Positions 32,816 through 44,250 of a stretch of 64,000 nucleotides of DNA are shown here, piece after piece (position 1 is the stretch's first letter; every line of letters starts with the position of its first letter). The stretch is from positions 11,935,001 to 11,999,000 of the forward strand of contig NC_092569.1 of assembly GCF_037975245.1 (NCBI RefSeq). The letters run 5' to 3'. This DNA comes from Apostichopus japonicus. Lineage: Eukaryota; Echinodermata; Holothuroidea; Aspidochirotida; Stichopodidae. The translations under genes were made by a program, and so were the position numbers. A model generated the notes under the pieces. It had not been told where the DNA came from, did not search any database, and saw nothing but the letters and a program-made list of their open reading frames with translations.

Positions 32816-34915
32816 TACTGGGTAAAAAGTCAAGTTCTAACCAGTTGGCATTTTCCTGAATTACATCACACATCAGCTAGTGTTACAGGCCTTTGAGAGC
32901 AGCGCAATAATATATATTTGCTGGTAATAAACTAACTACAGTGGCATACTGCATATAATTGTCCCATTGACTGATACACTCAACCATCAAAGTAACGTGG
33001 TCTCTAAGACCTTGTAGAAGTTCTCATTAGCTACTGTAAACCCTACCCATCACTGGATAGCTTAAAACGCCTTGGCCATTCATGGAACCTTCAATATTCT
33101 GTATCATGACCATGAAGAGTTTTGGCCATGAGAGCCTGAAGTTTTCACCACTTTTAAACGAACCTCTTTACTCGGTAGTAAAAATGTTTTTCGGGAGGCC
33201 TAGAGTGGCCTAAAATTGCACCACATGAACTTTCCATTCTTGCTCTTCAACATCCATGTCCCCCCCCCCAAAAAAAAAAATTGTTTGATAACATTTATCA
33301 AAAAAGACTTTTCCTGTTGCTTTTCGGGACATTTCTTGAGGGAGAACACTCCGTATTGATATAGACTCTATATATGGAGAGTGCCACCATATTCAGCCTA
33401 TACCAGGCTTATGTTATGTACGGAAATTAGGACAATCAGGAGAGATTAGGAGGGCTTGTTGTCGAAATGTACGATTGTGACAAGGCTTTATGTTATCATA
33501 TTTGAGTGCACATGTATTACATATGATACCCTATAGCAAAAACTTTGCTATCTCAACACGGGCAAGTTAAGTTACAAGTAGTTGTGTACTTTGTGTTCAT
33601 TAAGCAGTACAAATGCAAGAATGTTTGCAGACAGTGGGTAAGGGACTATTAGCCAATCAAATCATAGGAAATTTGGAAATCATGGGAAATTTGGAAACAC
33701 CCACCATTGACTATATTAGTATGGAAAAGTCTGTAATGGGAATGTTAACCCTGTACCTTGCAGTTGATTGTTATGATTTATATTGTTTTCAAACAAATTC
33801 AATCATCTTTAGGATTGGAAGAAATCTGGTTCTTTTCAGAACAAGTTGTGGTTTTTTTGAAAAGATGTTTTGCATAGGCCTAATTGTGAGTGTATCAACT
33901 TGAGGTTTGTTTATCAAATTAAACAAGTTCTGTGTCTGGACTGGGCTAGCAGTTTGAAGATTTTGGGTCTCTGGTTAAAACATCGTGTCCTGGACGCAGA
34001 ACCCTGCCTTTGTAAGAATACTGTTTAAAATAATAACATCTTCCCCAATTGGAGAAATATTAGAAAGGATGTGATTTTGGTAACGGAAGGACAAGTAACA
34101 GAGGGACAAATCTGGAATTAAATCAGTTACATTTAAGTTAACAAATTATAAATACTTATGTTAAGACCAGAGAGTAATTACAATTGTATGTGTTTTAAAG
34201 TATGGCTATGGTTTTAATGTATATATGAATTTAAAACTGTTAAAATATGTGACCTAAAAAGTATGCACATTCCTCTTTAATTTGGAGGTAAAAAAATTGG
34301 TTCTTACGTAGTTTGTATAAGCTGCCGTAAAGTTTTTCATGATACAAACAATGTTATCGTTAAGAGCTACATGAACAATGACACAATCCAAAGATACCCA
34401 ATATGTTTTATGTTATTTACTTTTCATATTTTCACCTAAATGTATACATTCGCATGACCCTCCTCAAATGCAACATTGCAACTTGCAACCAGCAGTTGTA
34501 AGCAAGATAAAGCTAAATTCTTTTCCTTTCGCTTTCCCGGCAGTGCAATTTGTTGTGGCCATTTAGCCAGTTACTCTGACTAGCCAGAATTTCAGGGCCG
34601 GCAATTAAGAACAAATTTACTTCACTCCTCGCTTACATGTCTCCCCTCGTAGCACTCTCGTCTACCGTGCCTAGTTGCTAAGAATCTAACTGTGTGTATA
34701 AATTGATTAAACTTCATCTTAACCTTCGCAGTAGCATCAAACTGACAGTAAGGGATTGATGTTCCCAATCAGATCAAGGGATCAGATCAGATCAAGGCAG
34801 TGATACCTTTAACCTTTCCCAAGCTGTAGTTATCCATTGTTTTGGGGGTGTTCCTTATCGATAAGTGAGGGGGATTTTTATTTTTTATTTTAGTATTATT
34901 TTATTATCATTATTA

Positions 34916-34956
<41 letters not shown>

Positions 34957-37900
34957 TTTATATATATATATATATATTTTTTTTGGGGGGGTCTACTTTT
35001 TGGCCATCTTTTTTTTACATTGGTGGTCATTTTTTGGTTGAATACAATTCGATAATGACTCAGAGATGTAATTAAAAGTATATATTCACAGAAAACGACA
35101 TAGAACAGGTTGCACTGGTACGCCATAACTGCCGTTAAATGTCTGCATAACTATCATGATAGTAAAATGGCAGCCGGGGCTAAGTAAAAACATTTTCCAT
35201 CAATTACGGATTCAACTTACCTACAGTACTGTAGTACTGTAATAAACCTGGGAGATGGGATCCTGTAGGGTTCTTTGTGTATAGATTGTGTTACTGATTG
35301 GGCAAACAATTGAATAGTTGAATAATATTATAATGTCGAGTCTAGCTAATACTGTGTGTATCCCTGGTTTAATTCTCCCGGTGCTCGGTTTGATATATGA
35401 GATCCATTAGTGATTAGTTTGAGGAGATGCTGCCTGAGTCTGATGATATTTAAAAAACAACATGTTGATAAATCTCTCCATGATATTAGATATATTAAAA
35501 CCCATCTACGGTTTACTCTCGCATTTATCAAACGTAATTTATGCATATATACATTCTGTATTGCGAGATATGGAAATTTTTTAATTTCTGATTCTTTGCC
35601 AAAGGCAATTTAAGGAAGTTTTGTCACATGTGGTGATTTTGTGTGTGTCTGTGCTCTGTACATGTATATTGTGTGATGCCTTGGATTGTAAACTCGCCAT
35701 TTATACATGTACATGTAATTTACATAGTAAATTAATGAGAGAAAATCGGTCAACATGACTGTTAAAGAAAGCACTTTAACGCATTCTTAGTTTAAATATG
35801 AACGCAGCATAATGAGTAGCAGGTCAAACGTCATTTGAGGTCAAGAGAGGTCAAAGTGAAAACGTTGTAAATTTGATGACATTAAACATAGCCTGGATGA
35901 ATACTCTGTATTTGTATCGACCTAAGTCTAATTAGTTAGAATCCCCAATTTTGTTTTTTTTTGTAGAGGATGCTCATTTATTATAAAGGTCATCAGAGGT
36001 CAAGGTCTGATATCCATGTATTAAAACTCAAAAACTTCAAAAAACTAAGCTTGCATTAACTTCATACGTGGTATGTCTATCTACCTTAGTGAGAACTCTT
36101 GCTTCGTTTGTTTTTTATCGATGGAAATCGAGAGCCCTCATTAGGTCAAGAAGTTTGAAGTGTAAAAATTTTGTAAACAAGGTAACTTCCAAATCAATGA
36201 AGGGATGAACTCTGTACTTAGTATATGGTTCACTGTAGTGATTACAAAAAAACAGTATGGTGTTTTTTCAGTCAAAACTTGCAACCTTGTGCATTGAATG
36301 TCCTCATAATATTATCAAATATGGCAAGGGCATCACTAAATCCAGCTAGATTTCTGTTCATTGAGGTTTTTTTGAGTCATTTTGTACTTTATATTTGTAG
36401 GAGATAAATTCTTTTAGAACTGCATTGTAAATATGAACTGTATGCTAAGCCTCAATTGTGGCAAATTTATATGTTGTATTACTTTTCAAGGACAAGCTTT
36501 TGACACACACAAAAAATGCAAATAGTTATATAAAGATATATAGAATAACATTTACAAAAGTTACAAAGGCATTCCAGACCTCCCACTAAGCAGTCTGTTT
36601 TTGTATATCTAGGGCTTTGGGCAAATGGTATCTATACAAGTTGAGTTTTCACAAATTGCAATGTGGAATAAACTGACTGTGCATTGTTACGAACGCAGGA
36701 TCCTGCTTCCAGGACGCAATCTTTCGGCCAGGGACGCTAAATCTTCATATTGCTTGCGTCCAGCAGACGCAAACTTTTTATTTTGAGAAACAAATCCCAA
36801 GTACACTCTCACAACTAGGTCAACGGAAAACATAATAAAACACATATATATCAATGAACATCTTTATTTCTTTTCAAGAAACCACAACTTCTTCTGACAT
36901 GAATTAAAAGGTCTCCCACTCCTACAGATCATTGAATTTGTTTGTGAAAATAAACAGAGTGCATACACATAGGAGACAGGTAAGTCTACTGTAGTCATTT
37001 GTTAATGCTCATACCAGTACTGTAAGTTTTAGGGTATCTGATAAACTTGTATAGCCAAGAAACACATACTGTACATAGGTCCTCCTCCATGGACAAGCTC
37101 GTTGACTGTGTGGAAGTGGTACAGTAGATCTGTATTAGGTGGAGGGGGAGGGGGAGGAGGAGGGTCATGAACCCTGCCTGGGTGTCATCGGGGTGGAACG
37201 TTAAAAGGTTACCAATTTTGTCGTCTATGGATAGTCTGAGACGGGTAAAGAATCGTCGTTCATAAATAACCCAATCCAGTTGAGTATTGAGATATATCAG
37301 CCCATGTACAATAGTGATGATTTTAAATTTTATATTGGCAAGAATAAATTGTACAATTAGTCCTGATGTACAATAATCATCTTTGAATGGAGTGGCTTTT
37401 GAACTGTCATAAGGGATTTATCAGTGAGAAAGAATCCTTTCCAACAAAAGAGACCTTCTTTGAACAGAGTTTGTTGCTGTCCAAGGACAACGTTTAAATT
37501 GTTTCACAGACTTTACCAAGCTGTCAATATACAGTAGCTACAGTATGTCAGTGTGCTAGAAGCAGCTAACACGTAGTACTACACAATGACCCACGTCTTT
37601 GTCCGTTAAGCTTACAAATTGGGGCAAGGATTTATAAGTATATACAGTACTGTCGCTGAAGTTCAAACTTGCAAATTTTCGACACAAGTTGCCGCCAACA
37701 GTGGTCGTTCTTGGCTGATTTCAAATGTCATATGTTATGAAGTGATCTTTCGTATGAAATTAATAGAAAACCTGCAGAATTTTATGAGTGTTTTTTGTTT
37801 GGTTGTTCTAAACTAGACACATTACATACTACATGTATACTGTACATGTTTATAACATTTGCATAAATTGCTAACAAATGTGAACAACCGCTTTCACTTT

Positions 37901-38135
37901 CTTGTGTGTAACCTTGGCGACGTAAAAACCTTTTTGTCTTGAAAGCGTCGTCTGTTGCCAGCCATTGTTCACAGAATTAAAATGAAAAACACTCTTGATA
38001 GAGAAAAGTTAAACCACATTAATAACTGAATGTTCAAAAACCTGAAAAGTTTTGAAATTAAAACCAATTATTCAGTCCGTAAAATTCTTAGTAAAAATTA
38101 AAGCCCTCTCAAAAACCGCACGCACTGCTGTCATC
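32816..38135. other. No gene seen; intronic sequence
   Basis: AT-rich with a long (ATT)n microsatellite at about 34906-34957 followed by (TA)n, and an AGATC-rich repeat near 34770-34796. No supported exon. Confidence 0.5.
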
Positions 38136-38143
38136 GTGTAAAC
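38136..38143 (+). repeat. Target-site duplication, left (hAT)
   Basis: GTGTAAAC, repeated exactly at 42118-42125. It fits the nnnTAnnn target preference reported for Buster-type hAT elements. Confidence 0.93.
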
Positions 38144-38157
38144 CCAGGTTACTCAAC

Positions 38158-38280
38158 CTGGGGTCCGCGGACCCCTAGGGGGTCCGTGAAATTCATTTGG
38201 GGGTCCGTGAGGGCAAAGGGGTCCGCAGGGGGTCCGCGAATAAAATAAGGGTCCGTGAAAAAAATAAGGGTCCGCGAAGA
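38158..38280 (+). repeat. Subterminal GGGTCCG repeats of the hAT element
   Basis: About seven copies of GGGTCCGYG or close variants just inside the left end, including the short palindrome GGGGTCCGCGGACCCC. Clustered subterminal motifs are typical binding sites for hAT transposases and their BED fingers; that role is inferred. Confidence 0.8.
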
Positions 38281-38822
38281 ACGAAGAGGTTTGTGAAAAA
38301 TGGAATGAGAGATATAGTCGAATGAAGAAGTATGTACCGTATGCCTCTAGAAATCTAGGCTAGGCTAGCCGTCAATACGTCGGACCCTGATGATCAGACC
38401 GTATCGATTCGTCAGTAGTCGATAAATGTTGAATCGTGAGTTCCCCGATGAAAACAAGTAATATAGTTTCTCATTGGTATACATTCGGTGAGGTATGTGT
38501 GAGTGTTGTGTACAACGTAACTGCAAACTATACATCTTAATATGCAGAGCAATAACTATGATGCGTTGCTCACTGTTGACACAGTGAAGCGCGGTAGTTA
38601 AAAGCGACGTTGCACTGTCCAATCACATGCGACTTCGATCTAACAGCTGTACCTGCTAGCAAAATCAGACTGTGTGCGGCAGTATAGGCTACCACGCTAA
38701 GTGCGTTGTCCTAATGTTGAAACACAACTTACATTGTTACACACTACACTCAAGATCAGTGACTACACAATACAGTAGCTTCGTGCAGAACACATGGATA
38801 ACTGGTTAACTTAACTACCGCG

Positions 38823-39041
38823 ATGTCTAAACGCGATTCAAGAGGGAAGCAGAAGCTTCGATGTTACAAGAAGGAATACGTCAAATTTGGATTTATCAAG
38901 TCCCAATTTGATGAAAATAAACCGGAATGTTTCTTATGTGGCGAGGTGTTGAGCAACGATGCAATGAAACCCTCGAAGATGCAGCGGCACCTGGAAACGA
39001 AGCATGGTGGTTCGAGGAATCATGACATTGAATATTTCAAT
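38823..39041 (+). CDS. hAT transposase exon 1 (BED finger)
   Basis: Encodes residues 1-73. The start ATG has context CGCGATGT. The finger is CFLC followed by HLETKH, in the usual order of BED fingers that bind subterminal transposon DNA. It ends IEYFN at donor GTAAGT. Confidence 0.92.
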
Positions 39042-41223
39042 GTAAGTAACTGATAACTATAACACTTCACTCTTTGATTGACAGTTATTGACATATATTT
39101 TCACTTCTATATCTTTGATGTCCCAACCTAATTGTTATAACAGTAACTCACGAACAGCTGCAAGCGTGTAATGAATAAACACGTAGCGAATTACAGCAGT
39201 GCCGTTCAGTTAATGAACAGTGTAACAGTAGCTCTATGTTCAGTGGCGTATCTAGGTTCATTTCTCAGGGGGTGGGGGAGGAGGTTATTAACGGAACGGT
39301 CATTTTCCCGATTTCGTCAAAGTTTCCCGATGGTGTTCAAATTTTGAACGCGTCAGAGTGTTCAGAATCTTAAAACTAGCGTTCAAAATATGTTTTCAAC
39401 GCCAGAACGCGTTCTATATCTGCTACATTCAATTGTTCAAAAGTTGAACGCCTGAGTTTGCAGTGTAGTGGGTGTATAATTATGTTTCATTTAGTTTTAC
39501 GCATATCAATGAGGGGGTGGGGCCTAGCTAGAACCTAATATCATTAATGTTCATGAAGTATTGTGTGACATAAAAATCTAATTAGAAAGGATTGATAAAC
39601 CGCTAGGTACCACTGTTGTGTATTCGTGTATTTTTGCAGAGGAAAATGGAGCTGTATTTGGCAAGAAGACCCGCCACCATTGATACTGCTTTCAGGAAAT
39701 GTACTTCGGAGCTGGAAAAGTGCACGGAGGCGTCGTACATAGCAAGTCTGGCCATAGCGAAGGCCAAAAAGCCACATAGTATTGGGGAGGAATTGCTCAA
39801 ACCGGTTTTAATTGATGTTGTGTCGCTTTTGTGCGGAAAAAATGCCGCAGAGAAGATAAAGAATGTGCCTCTATCGAATGACACTGTTAAACGTAGGATC
39901 GACAGTATGGCGAACGATTGTGAAAAACAATTGGTAGACATACTGAAGGAAATCAAATTTGCTATACAGTTAGATGAGACAACGACCATAACAAATGAAG
40001 CTCTTCTCCTCGTATGTGTACGGTACATCGCGACTGACGGTGAGGTGAATCAAGACTTGCTGTTTTCCTCCAACCTTGACACAACCACGAGAGGTGAAGA
40101 TATTTTCGAAACAGTGGATGGATATTTCCAGGAAAAAGGAATTTCGTACACCAATTTGGTCGCATGTTGCTCGGATGGGGCAGCGGCAATGATGGGTAAA
40201 CATCGTGGATTCACCGCGCGATTGAAAGGCGTTGCTCCTCATTGCAAGATAATACACTGCATGATCCACAGACAAGCTCTGGCTGCCAAGAAACTCTCTC
40301 CTGAACTCCACGATGTACTTCAGACAAGTGTCAAGGTGATCAACGAGATCAAAGCAAAAGCGCTTAACTCAAGAGTGTTCCAGAAATTATGCGAAGAAAA
40401 CGACGAAGAGCACACAACTCTCCTGCTTCATACAGAAGTGAGGTGGCTCTCAAGGGGAAGAACGCTTGCGCGGCTATTCGAACTGCGGGCCAGCGTTCTT
40501 GAAATGCTCAGAGAAGTTATCAAGAGTGATCACGCCGAGGCATTTTTGAATGCCGACTTTCAAACCAAGTTAGCTTACCTTGTCGACATATTTGACCAGT
40601 ATAACAATCTGAACATGAAGCTGCAGGGAGAATCTGCGAACATCATAACATGTAAACAGGCAGTCGATGCTTTTACCCGAAAACTCTCACTCTGGAGTGA
40701 CAAGATACAAAGGGATGACTACAGTATGTTCCAGGAGTTGTCGGAACTTTTCATAGACAGATCACTAACACCAGAAATGAAGACTGTTATATTGACACAC
40801 TTGAATGCTCTTCGAATTGAGATGTTGGAACGATTTGAAGATATTGCCGATGCAGATGAATATAGTTTTGTGCTTGACCCATTTAGTGCCAAACTTGAAG
40901 ATGTTCCTGATGCGGAGGAACTCATCGAAATTCAATCCTCGATCAACAAAAGAAGATATTTTGAAAGGCATGGCTATGCTAAATTCTGGATTGCTGAAGG
41001 AGCATTGATTGCCCCAAATTTAACGAAGATCGCTTTGGAGAAAGCAATAATCCCTTTTGCAACTACATACTTAGCAGAATCTACTTTCAGTGCCGTTGTG
41101 CACATTAAAACTAAGTTCCGGAACAAACTCACAATTCATAATGACTTACGGATGGCCGTAACAAAGGTGAAGCCAAACGTACAAAAACTGGTCGCTGATG
41201 TACAGGCTCAAGGGAGCCACTGA
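38823..41223 (+). CDS. hAT transposase, BED-finger, two exons, 600 aa
   Basis: Exon 1 is 38823-39041 (73 codons) and exon 2 is 39640-41223. The donor AAT|GTAAGT and acceptor TTTTTGCAG|AGG are both phase 0, and the 598-bp intron has consensus ends. A BED-type zinc finger lies at about 30-62 with Cys36, Cys39, His56 and His61. The RNase H-like core has Asp185 (LDETTT), Asp252 (CSDGAA), a CxxH pair at Cys280 and His283, and Glu553 (AESTFS), matching the DDE triad of hAT transposases. The C-terminal dimerisation (hATC) region is about 540-585. It cuts and pastes the surrounding element in the nucleus. All key residues are present, so it is probably active or recently so. A domesticated gene is less likely because the terminal repeats and target duplication are intact. 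Family assignment (ZBED5/SCAND3-like, Buster group) is by sequence feel. Confidence 0.93.
39640..41223 (+). CDS. hAT transposase exon 2 (catalytic and dimerisation domains)
   Basis: Encodes residues 74-600 after the acceptor at 39638-39639 and stops at TGA 41221-41223. It is uninterrupted, which is expected for a recently mobile copy. Conserved blocks include KPHSIGEEL, LSNDTVKRRI, VRWLSRGRTL and the hATC segment FRNKLTIHNDLRMAV. Confidence 0.94.
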   Translation, partial: RKMELYLARRPATIDTAFRKCTSELEKCTEASYIASLAIAKAKKPHSIGEELLKPVLIDVVSLLCGKNAAEKIKNVPLSNDTVKRRIDSMANDCEKQLVDILKEIKFAIQLDETTTITNEALLLVCVRYIATDGEVNQDLLFSSNLDTTTRGEDIFETVDGYFQEKGISYTNLVACCSDGAAAMMGKHRGFTARLKGVAPHCKIIHCMIHRQALAAKKLSPELHDVLQTSVKVINEIKAKALNSRVFQKLCEENDEEHTTLLLHTEVRWLSRGRTLARLFELRASVLEMLREVIKSDHAEAFLNADFQTKLAYLVDIFDQYNNLNMKLQGESANIITCKQAVDAFTRKLSLWSDKIQRDDYSMFQELSELFIDRSLTPEMKTVILTHLNALRIEMLERFEDIADADEYSFVLDPFSAKLEDVPDAEELIEIQSSINKRRYFERHGYAKFWIAEGALIAPNLTKIALEKAIIPFATTYLAESTFSAVVHIKTKFRNKLTIHNDLRMAVTKVKPNVQKLVADVQAQGSH

Positions 41224-41349
41224 CTCTTTAGCAGAATAAGGACTGGAATCCAAGAGCTAGGTTTCTTTCATTTGTTGGCTATATTATTTTTTCCAATGTT
41301 TTCTTAGAGTTCCGTTTGTTATATTCGTTATGCGCTTTTAAGTCTCAAG

Positions 41350-41355
41350 AATAAA
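41350..41355 (+). terminator. Polyadenylation signal of the hAT transposase
   Basis: AATAAA, 127 bases after the stop codon and inside the element. Further AATAAAG hexamers follow near 41481 and 41601. Confidence 0.6.
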
Positions 41356-42117
41356 GACTTTGATTACAGAATCACGAGGAAGCTATTGAGCAATGCACTG
41401 AACTAGGACTGGAGTTCAATAGTAGCCCACTTTGGTAATTTCCAAGACTATATATACACTTACAATTTTTCATTTCGATGTAATAAAGATGAAAGGCAGT
41501 AGCACAGATCAAATAAGATTTTTGCCTATATATGCCCACCTACTGTAGTCCCGCAGGACTATATGGGCGGGTTGGTTCGAGGGGGAAGACTAGTATGGTA
41601 ATAAAGACTGGTGGTACTTAATTGATCACTGAGTTGAAATTTGGTGGAGAAAAAGCTACAACTAACTTGGATTTGACCAAAAGCAGCTATCTCTGCAGCT
41701 ATCTCTGACAAAGAAAACCCATAATTCTCCTGACCCCATGCAGAATCAACCAGTTGTATCTGACAACTCATCACTTCCAAATTAAAATTTAATTGGGAAA
41801 TATATAATTTGAAAGTAAGAATTTCCAAGTAGGCTTATGCCTAGCAATACTTGCAGGTCTAGGAAAACTGCATTCCAGGTCCAGAAAAAAATGCATTTCT
41901 AAACATAAATTCTTGAACATAAATTTACTTCAAAAGTCACAAAATAATGTACCATTTCGCATCTAACCCTCAAATATTACAAAAAAATCCAAAGGGGAGG
42001 GGGACACCCCCTCCCCTTATACCCCTCCCCCATGCCGGCGGTCATTGTCCGGGGGTCCTCCAAACATTTCAGTTTATCTCAAGGGGTCCCTGGATAGAAA
42101 AAGGTTGAGAACCTAGG

Positions 42118-42125
42118 GTGTAAAC
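42118..42125 (+). repeat. Target-site duplication, right (hAT)
   Basis: GTGTAAAC, identical to 38136-38143. Confidence 0.93.
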
Positions 42126-43430
42126 GATGTGTGACGAATGCGTGCGATGCCTCCTCGCTCTGTAGTCTGCGATACGATGACTATACACTTTACTTAATGT
42201 CAAGCAAAAGTACCGTATTACTGCCAGACCGATATAAATTGAAATCCGACTCAACTTGGACCGTGGTTACGTGGAAAGTCACGGATAGTCGGGCGGTGTG
42301 CTCATGCTCTACGACTATGACTGATCAAGGTTTTGCCAGGTTTCAGTCCCGTCTGCTTCAGGAAAACTAAACATGAAGAGTGTGGCAGTTCAAAATGAGA
42401 AAAAAGTGCAGTTTCAGCCAAATGTAACCATTCACAGGCTAAAATTATTTGGATACATGTGACCCCTTGATGAGCTCCCCATTACAGTAGTTAACAGCCG
42501 ATCAGTTGCTCAGTGTGATGGGAGTTTTGTTGTAAGTCCATGTGTCTTCACAACGATCGTAAACTACCTCACGACGGTCGAGATGAATCAGTCAAGCAGT
42601 GTACCGCAGGCTTCGGACTCCTAACATACATTTATGCATGTTAACACGACGGCGTCACCTACAGTTTCAATTTCATCTTAATTGTGACGAAACTGTAACG
42701 TGACTCGATTTAGCTTTGGCGATGAAACAATCAATTTCTGGGAGGTTTATTTGCTTCTGTTTCTATGGTGACGTTAACTCCTTTTTTTTTATCCTTCCAT
42801 TTATTACAATTTATCCATTTCCATAATTTTGGACTATAAATCTACCACAAGCACTGGGATTGTTTGCATTGTAACCCACGACTCTGCCAAGAGTGCATTT
42901 TAATTACACGATTGGGGGAAATAAATATATATGTACAGTACAGTAAAACTGATCTAGATTGTACTAATTATTTATTCCTTTTATATAAAATGGTCCACTT
43001 ATATCATACAATACATCATGTATGTACTGTACATATACTGTGGGTAGTACTACTACAATACCTGCACAGTATACCTGTGCACTTCTCCAGAGCGGAACCA
43101 AAGGAGAGCCTAGAGCACAGACTACTGAATAAATATAAAGTGAAACATATTCACCGATTCAGATCATAGAATGTTTAATCAGTTGTGTCTATGTTGCGAT
43201 GGGAACAATTCACTGAAACGATTTTCAATCCATGAGTTAGACCTGGTTTGTGATTTGAATAAAATTGAAAGTACAATGTTACTGGGTAAGTGTTTTGAAT
43301 GACTGTCCTTGATATATTGATGCGATATACGTGACAGAAATCAAGTTTTGACAAAGCAAAGCAGTAAAACACCTTGTAATATATCTTTCCCTTTCACTGG
43401 TCTACTAATTCTGATGCATATATTCGTGTG
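42126..43430. other. No gene seen
   Basis: AT-rich putative intron sequence without exon or repeat structure that I can support. Confidence 0.5.
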
Positions 43431-43539
43431 AAAAGTTGGCCACTGTTGTGAGCTGCATTGTATGATGGTGGTCACTATTGTACGGTGGACACTATGTGAA
43501 TGTTAAATTTGTGATAAGTCGGGCACTATTTTTCAATTA

Positions 43540-44250
43540 CTTAAGTAGTTGTGAGTTGGTCACTATATATAGCAAGTTTTTTCGGTGCCAAGTTGGCCAC
43601 TGTTGTGAGTTGGTAACCGTTTTGAGTTGGCCACTATTGTGGATTCATTGTGAGTTGGTCACTGCAGCTAGTTGGTCACTAGCAAGTTGGCCACTGTTGT
43701 GAGTTGGTAACTGTATTGAGTTGGCCACTGTTGTGGGTTCATTGTGAGTTGATCACTGCAGCGAGTTGGTCACTAGCAAGTTGGCCACTGTTGTGAGTTG
43801 GTAACCGTATTGAGTTGGCCACTATTGTGGGTTAGTGCATGCTGTGTTGGTCACTGTTGTGTGTTGGTTACTGTATTGCCCCGGACACTAACTTGTGAGT
43901 CAGTAAATGTAGTGAGTCAGTCGTTACAGTGAGTCGGTCGTTGTAGTTAGTCGTCTTTGCAGTGAGTCGGTCGTAGCAGCGAGTCGGTCGTTGTAGTGAG
44001 TCGATCATTGCAGTGAGTCGGTCGTTGCAGTGAGTCGGTCGTTGCAGTGAGTCGGTCGTTGCAGTGAGTCGGTCGTTGCAGTGAGTCGGTCGTTGCAGTG
44101 AGTCGGTCGTTGCAGCGTGTCGGTCGTTGCAGCGAGTCGGTCGTTGCAGCGAGTCGGTCGTTGCAGTGAGTCATCGCTGTACATAGTGAGTCGGTCGTTG
44201 TAGTGAGTCGGTAGGTCGTTATAGTGAGTCAGTCACTATCCGAAGTTGGT
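43540..44250. repeat. 17-bp minisatellite with two subfamilies and a 94-bp higher-order unit
   Basis: The right part (about 43900-44240) is a homogeneous 17-bp repeat, GTGAGTCGGTCGTTGCA. The left part (43555-43870) is built from a related unit, GAGTTGGCCACTGTTGT, arranged in a higher-order unit of 94 bases: CAAGTTGGCCACTG recurs at 43589, 43683 and 43777. The two halves seem to derive from one ancestral 17-mer that diverged and was amplified separately. The minus strand has a Thr/Asp/Cys repetitive open frame that is not a gene. Confidence 0.92.

Larger units (their letters stand above)
38144..42117 (+). mobile_element. Complete hAT transposon (Buster/ZBED5-like), apparently autonomous
   Basis: 3,974-bp element. 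The left end is CCAGGTTACTCAACC and the right end reads CCTAGGTTCTCAACC on the complement: imperfect 15-bp inverted repeats of the classic hAT CTCAACC type. It is flanked by an 8-bp duplication. It encodes a two-exon 600-residue transposase with no stop or frameshift, followed by AATAAA at 41350-41355. Subterminal copies of GGGTCCGYG lie in the first 140 bases, and GGGGTCC motifs near the right end. Intact ends, perfect duplication and open frame point to recent insertion. It lies in the putative PDE7 intron in sense orientation. Confidence 0.95.

Noticed and set aside
39241-39540. CAGTGGCGTATCTAGG, resembling a transposon end, inside the hAT intron
   Set aside because: No matching opposite end or target duplication was found; possible nested relic only.
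43947-44174. 75-codon minus-strand Thr/Asp/Cys repeat frame
   Set aside because: Translation of the 17-bp minisatellite.
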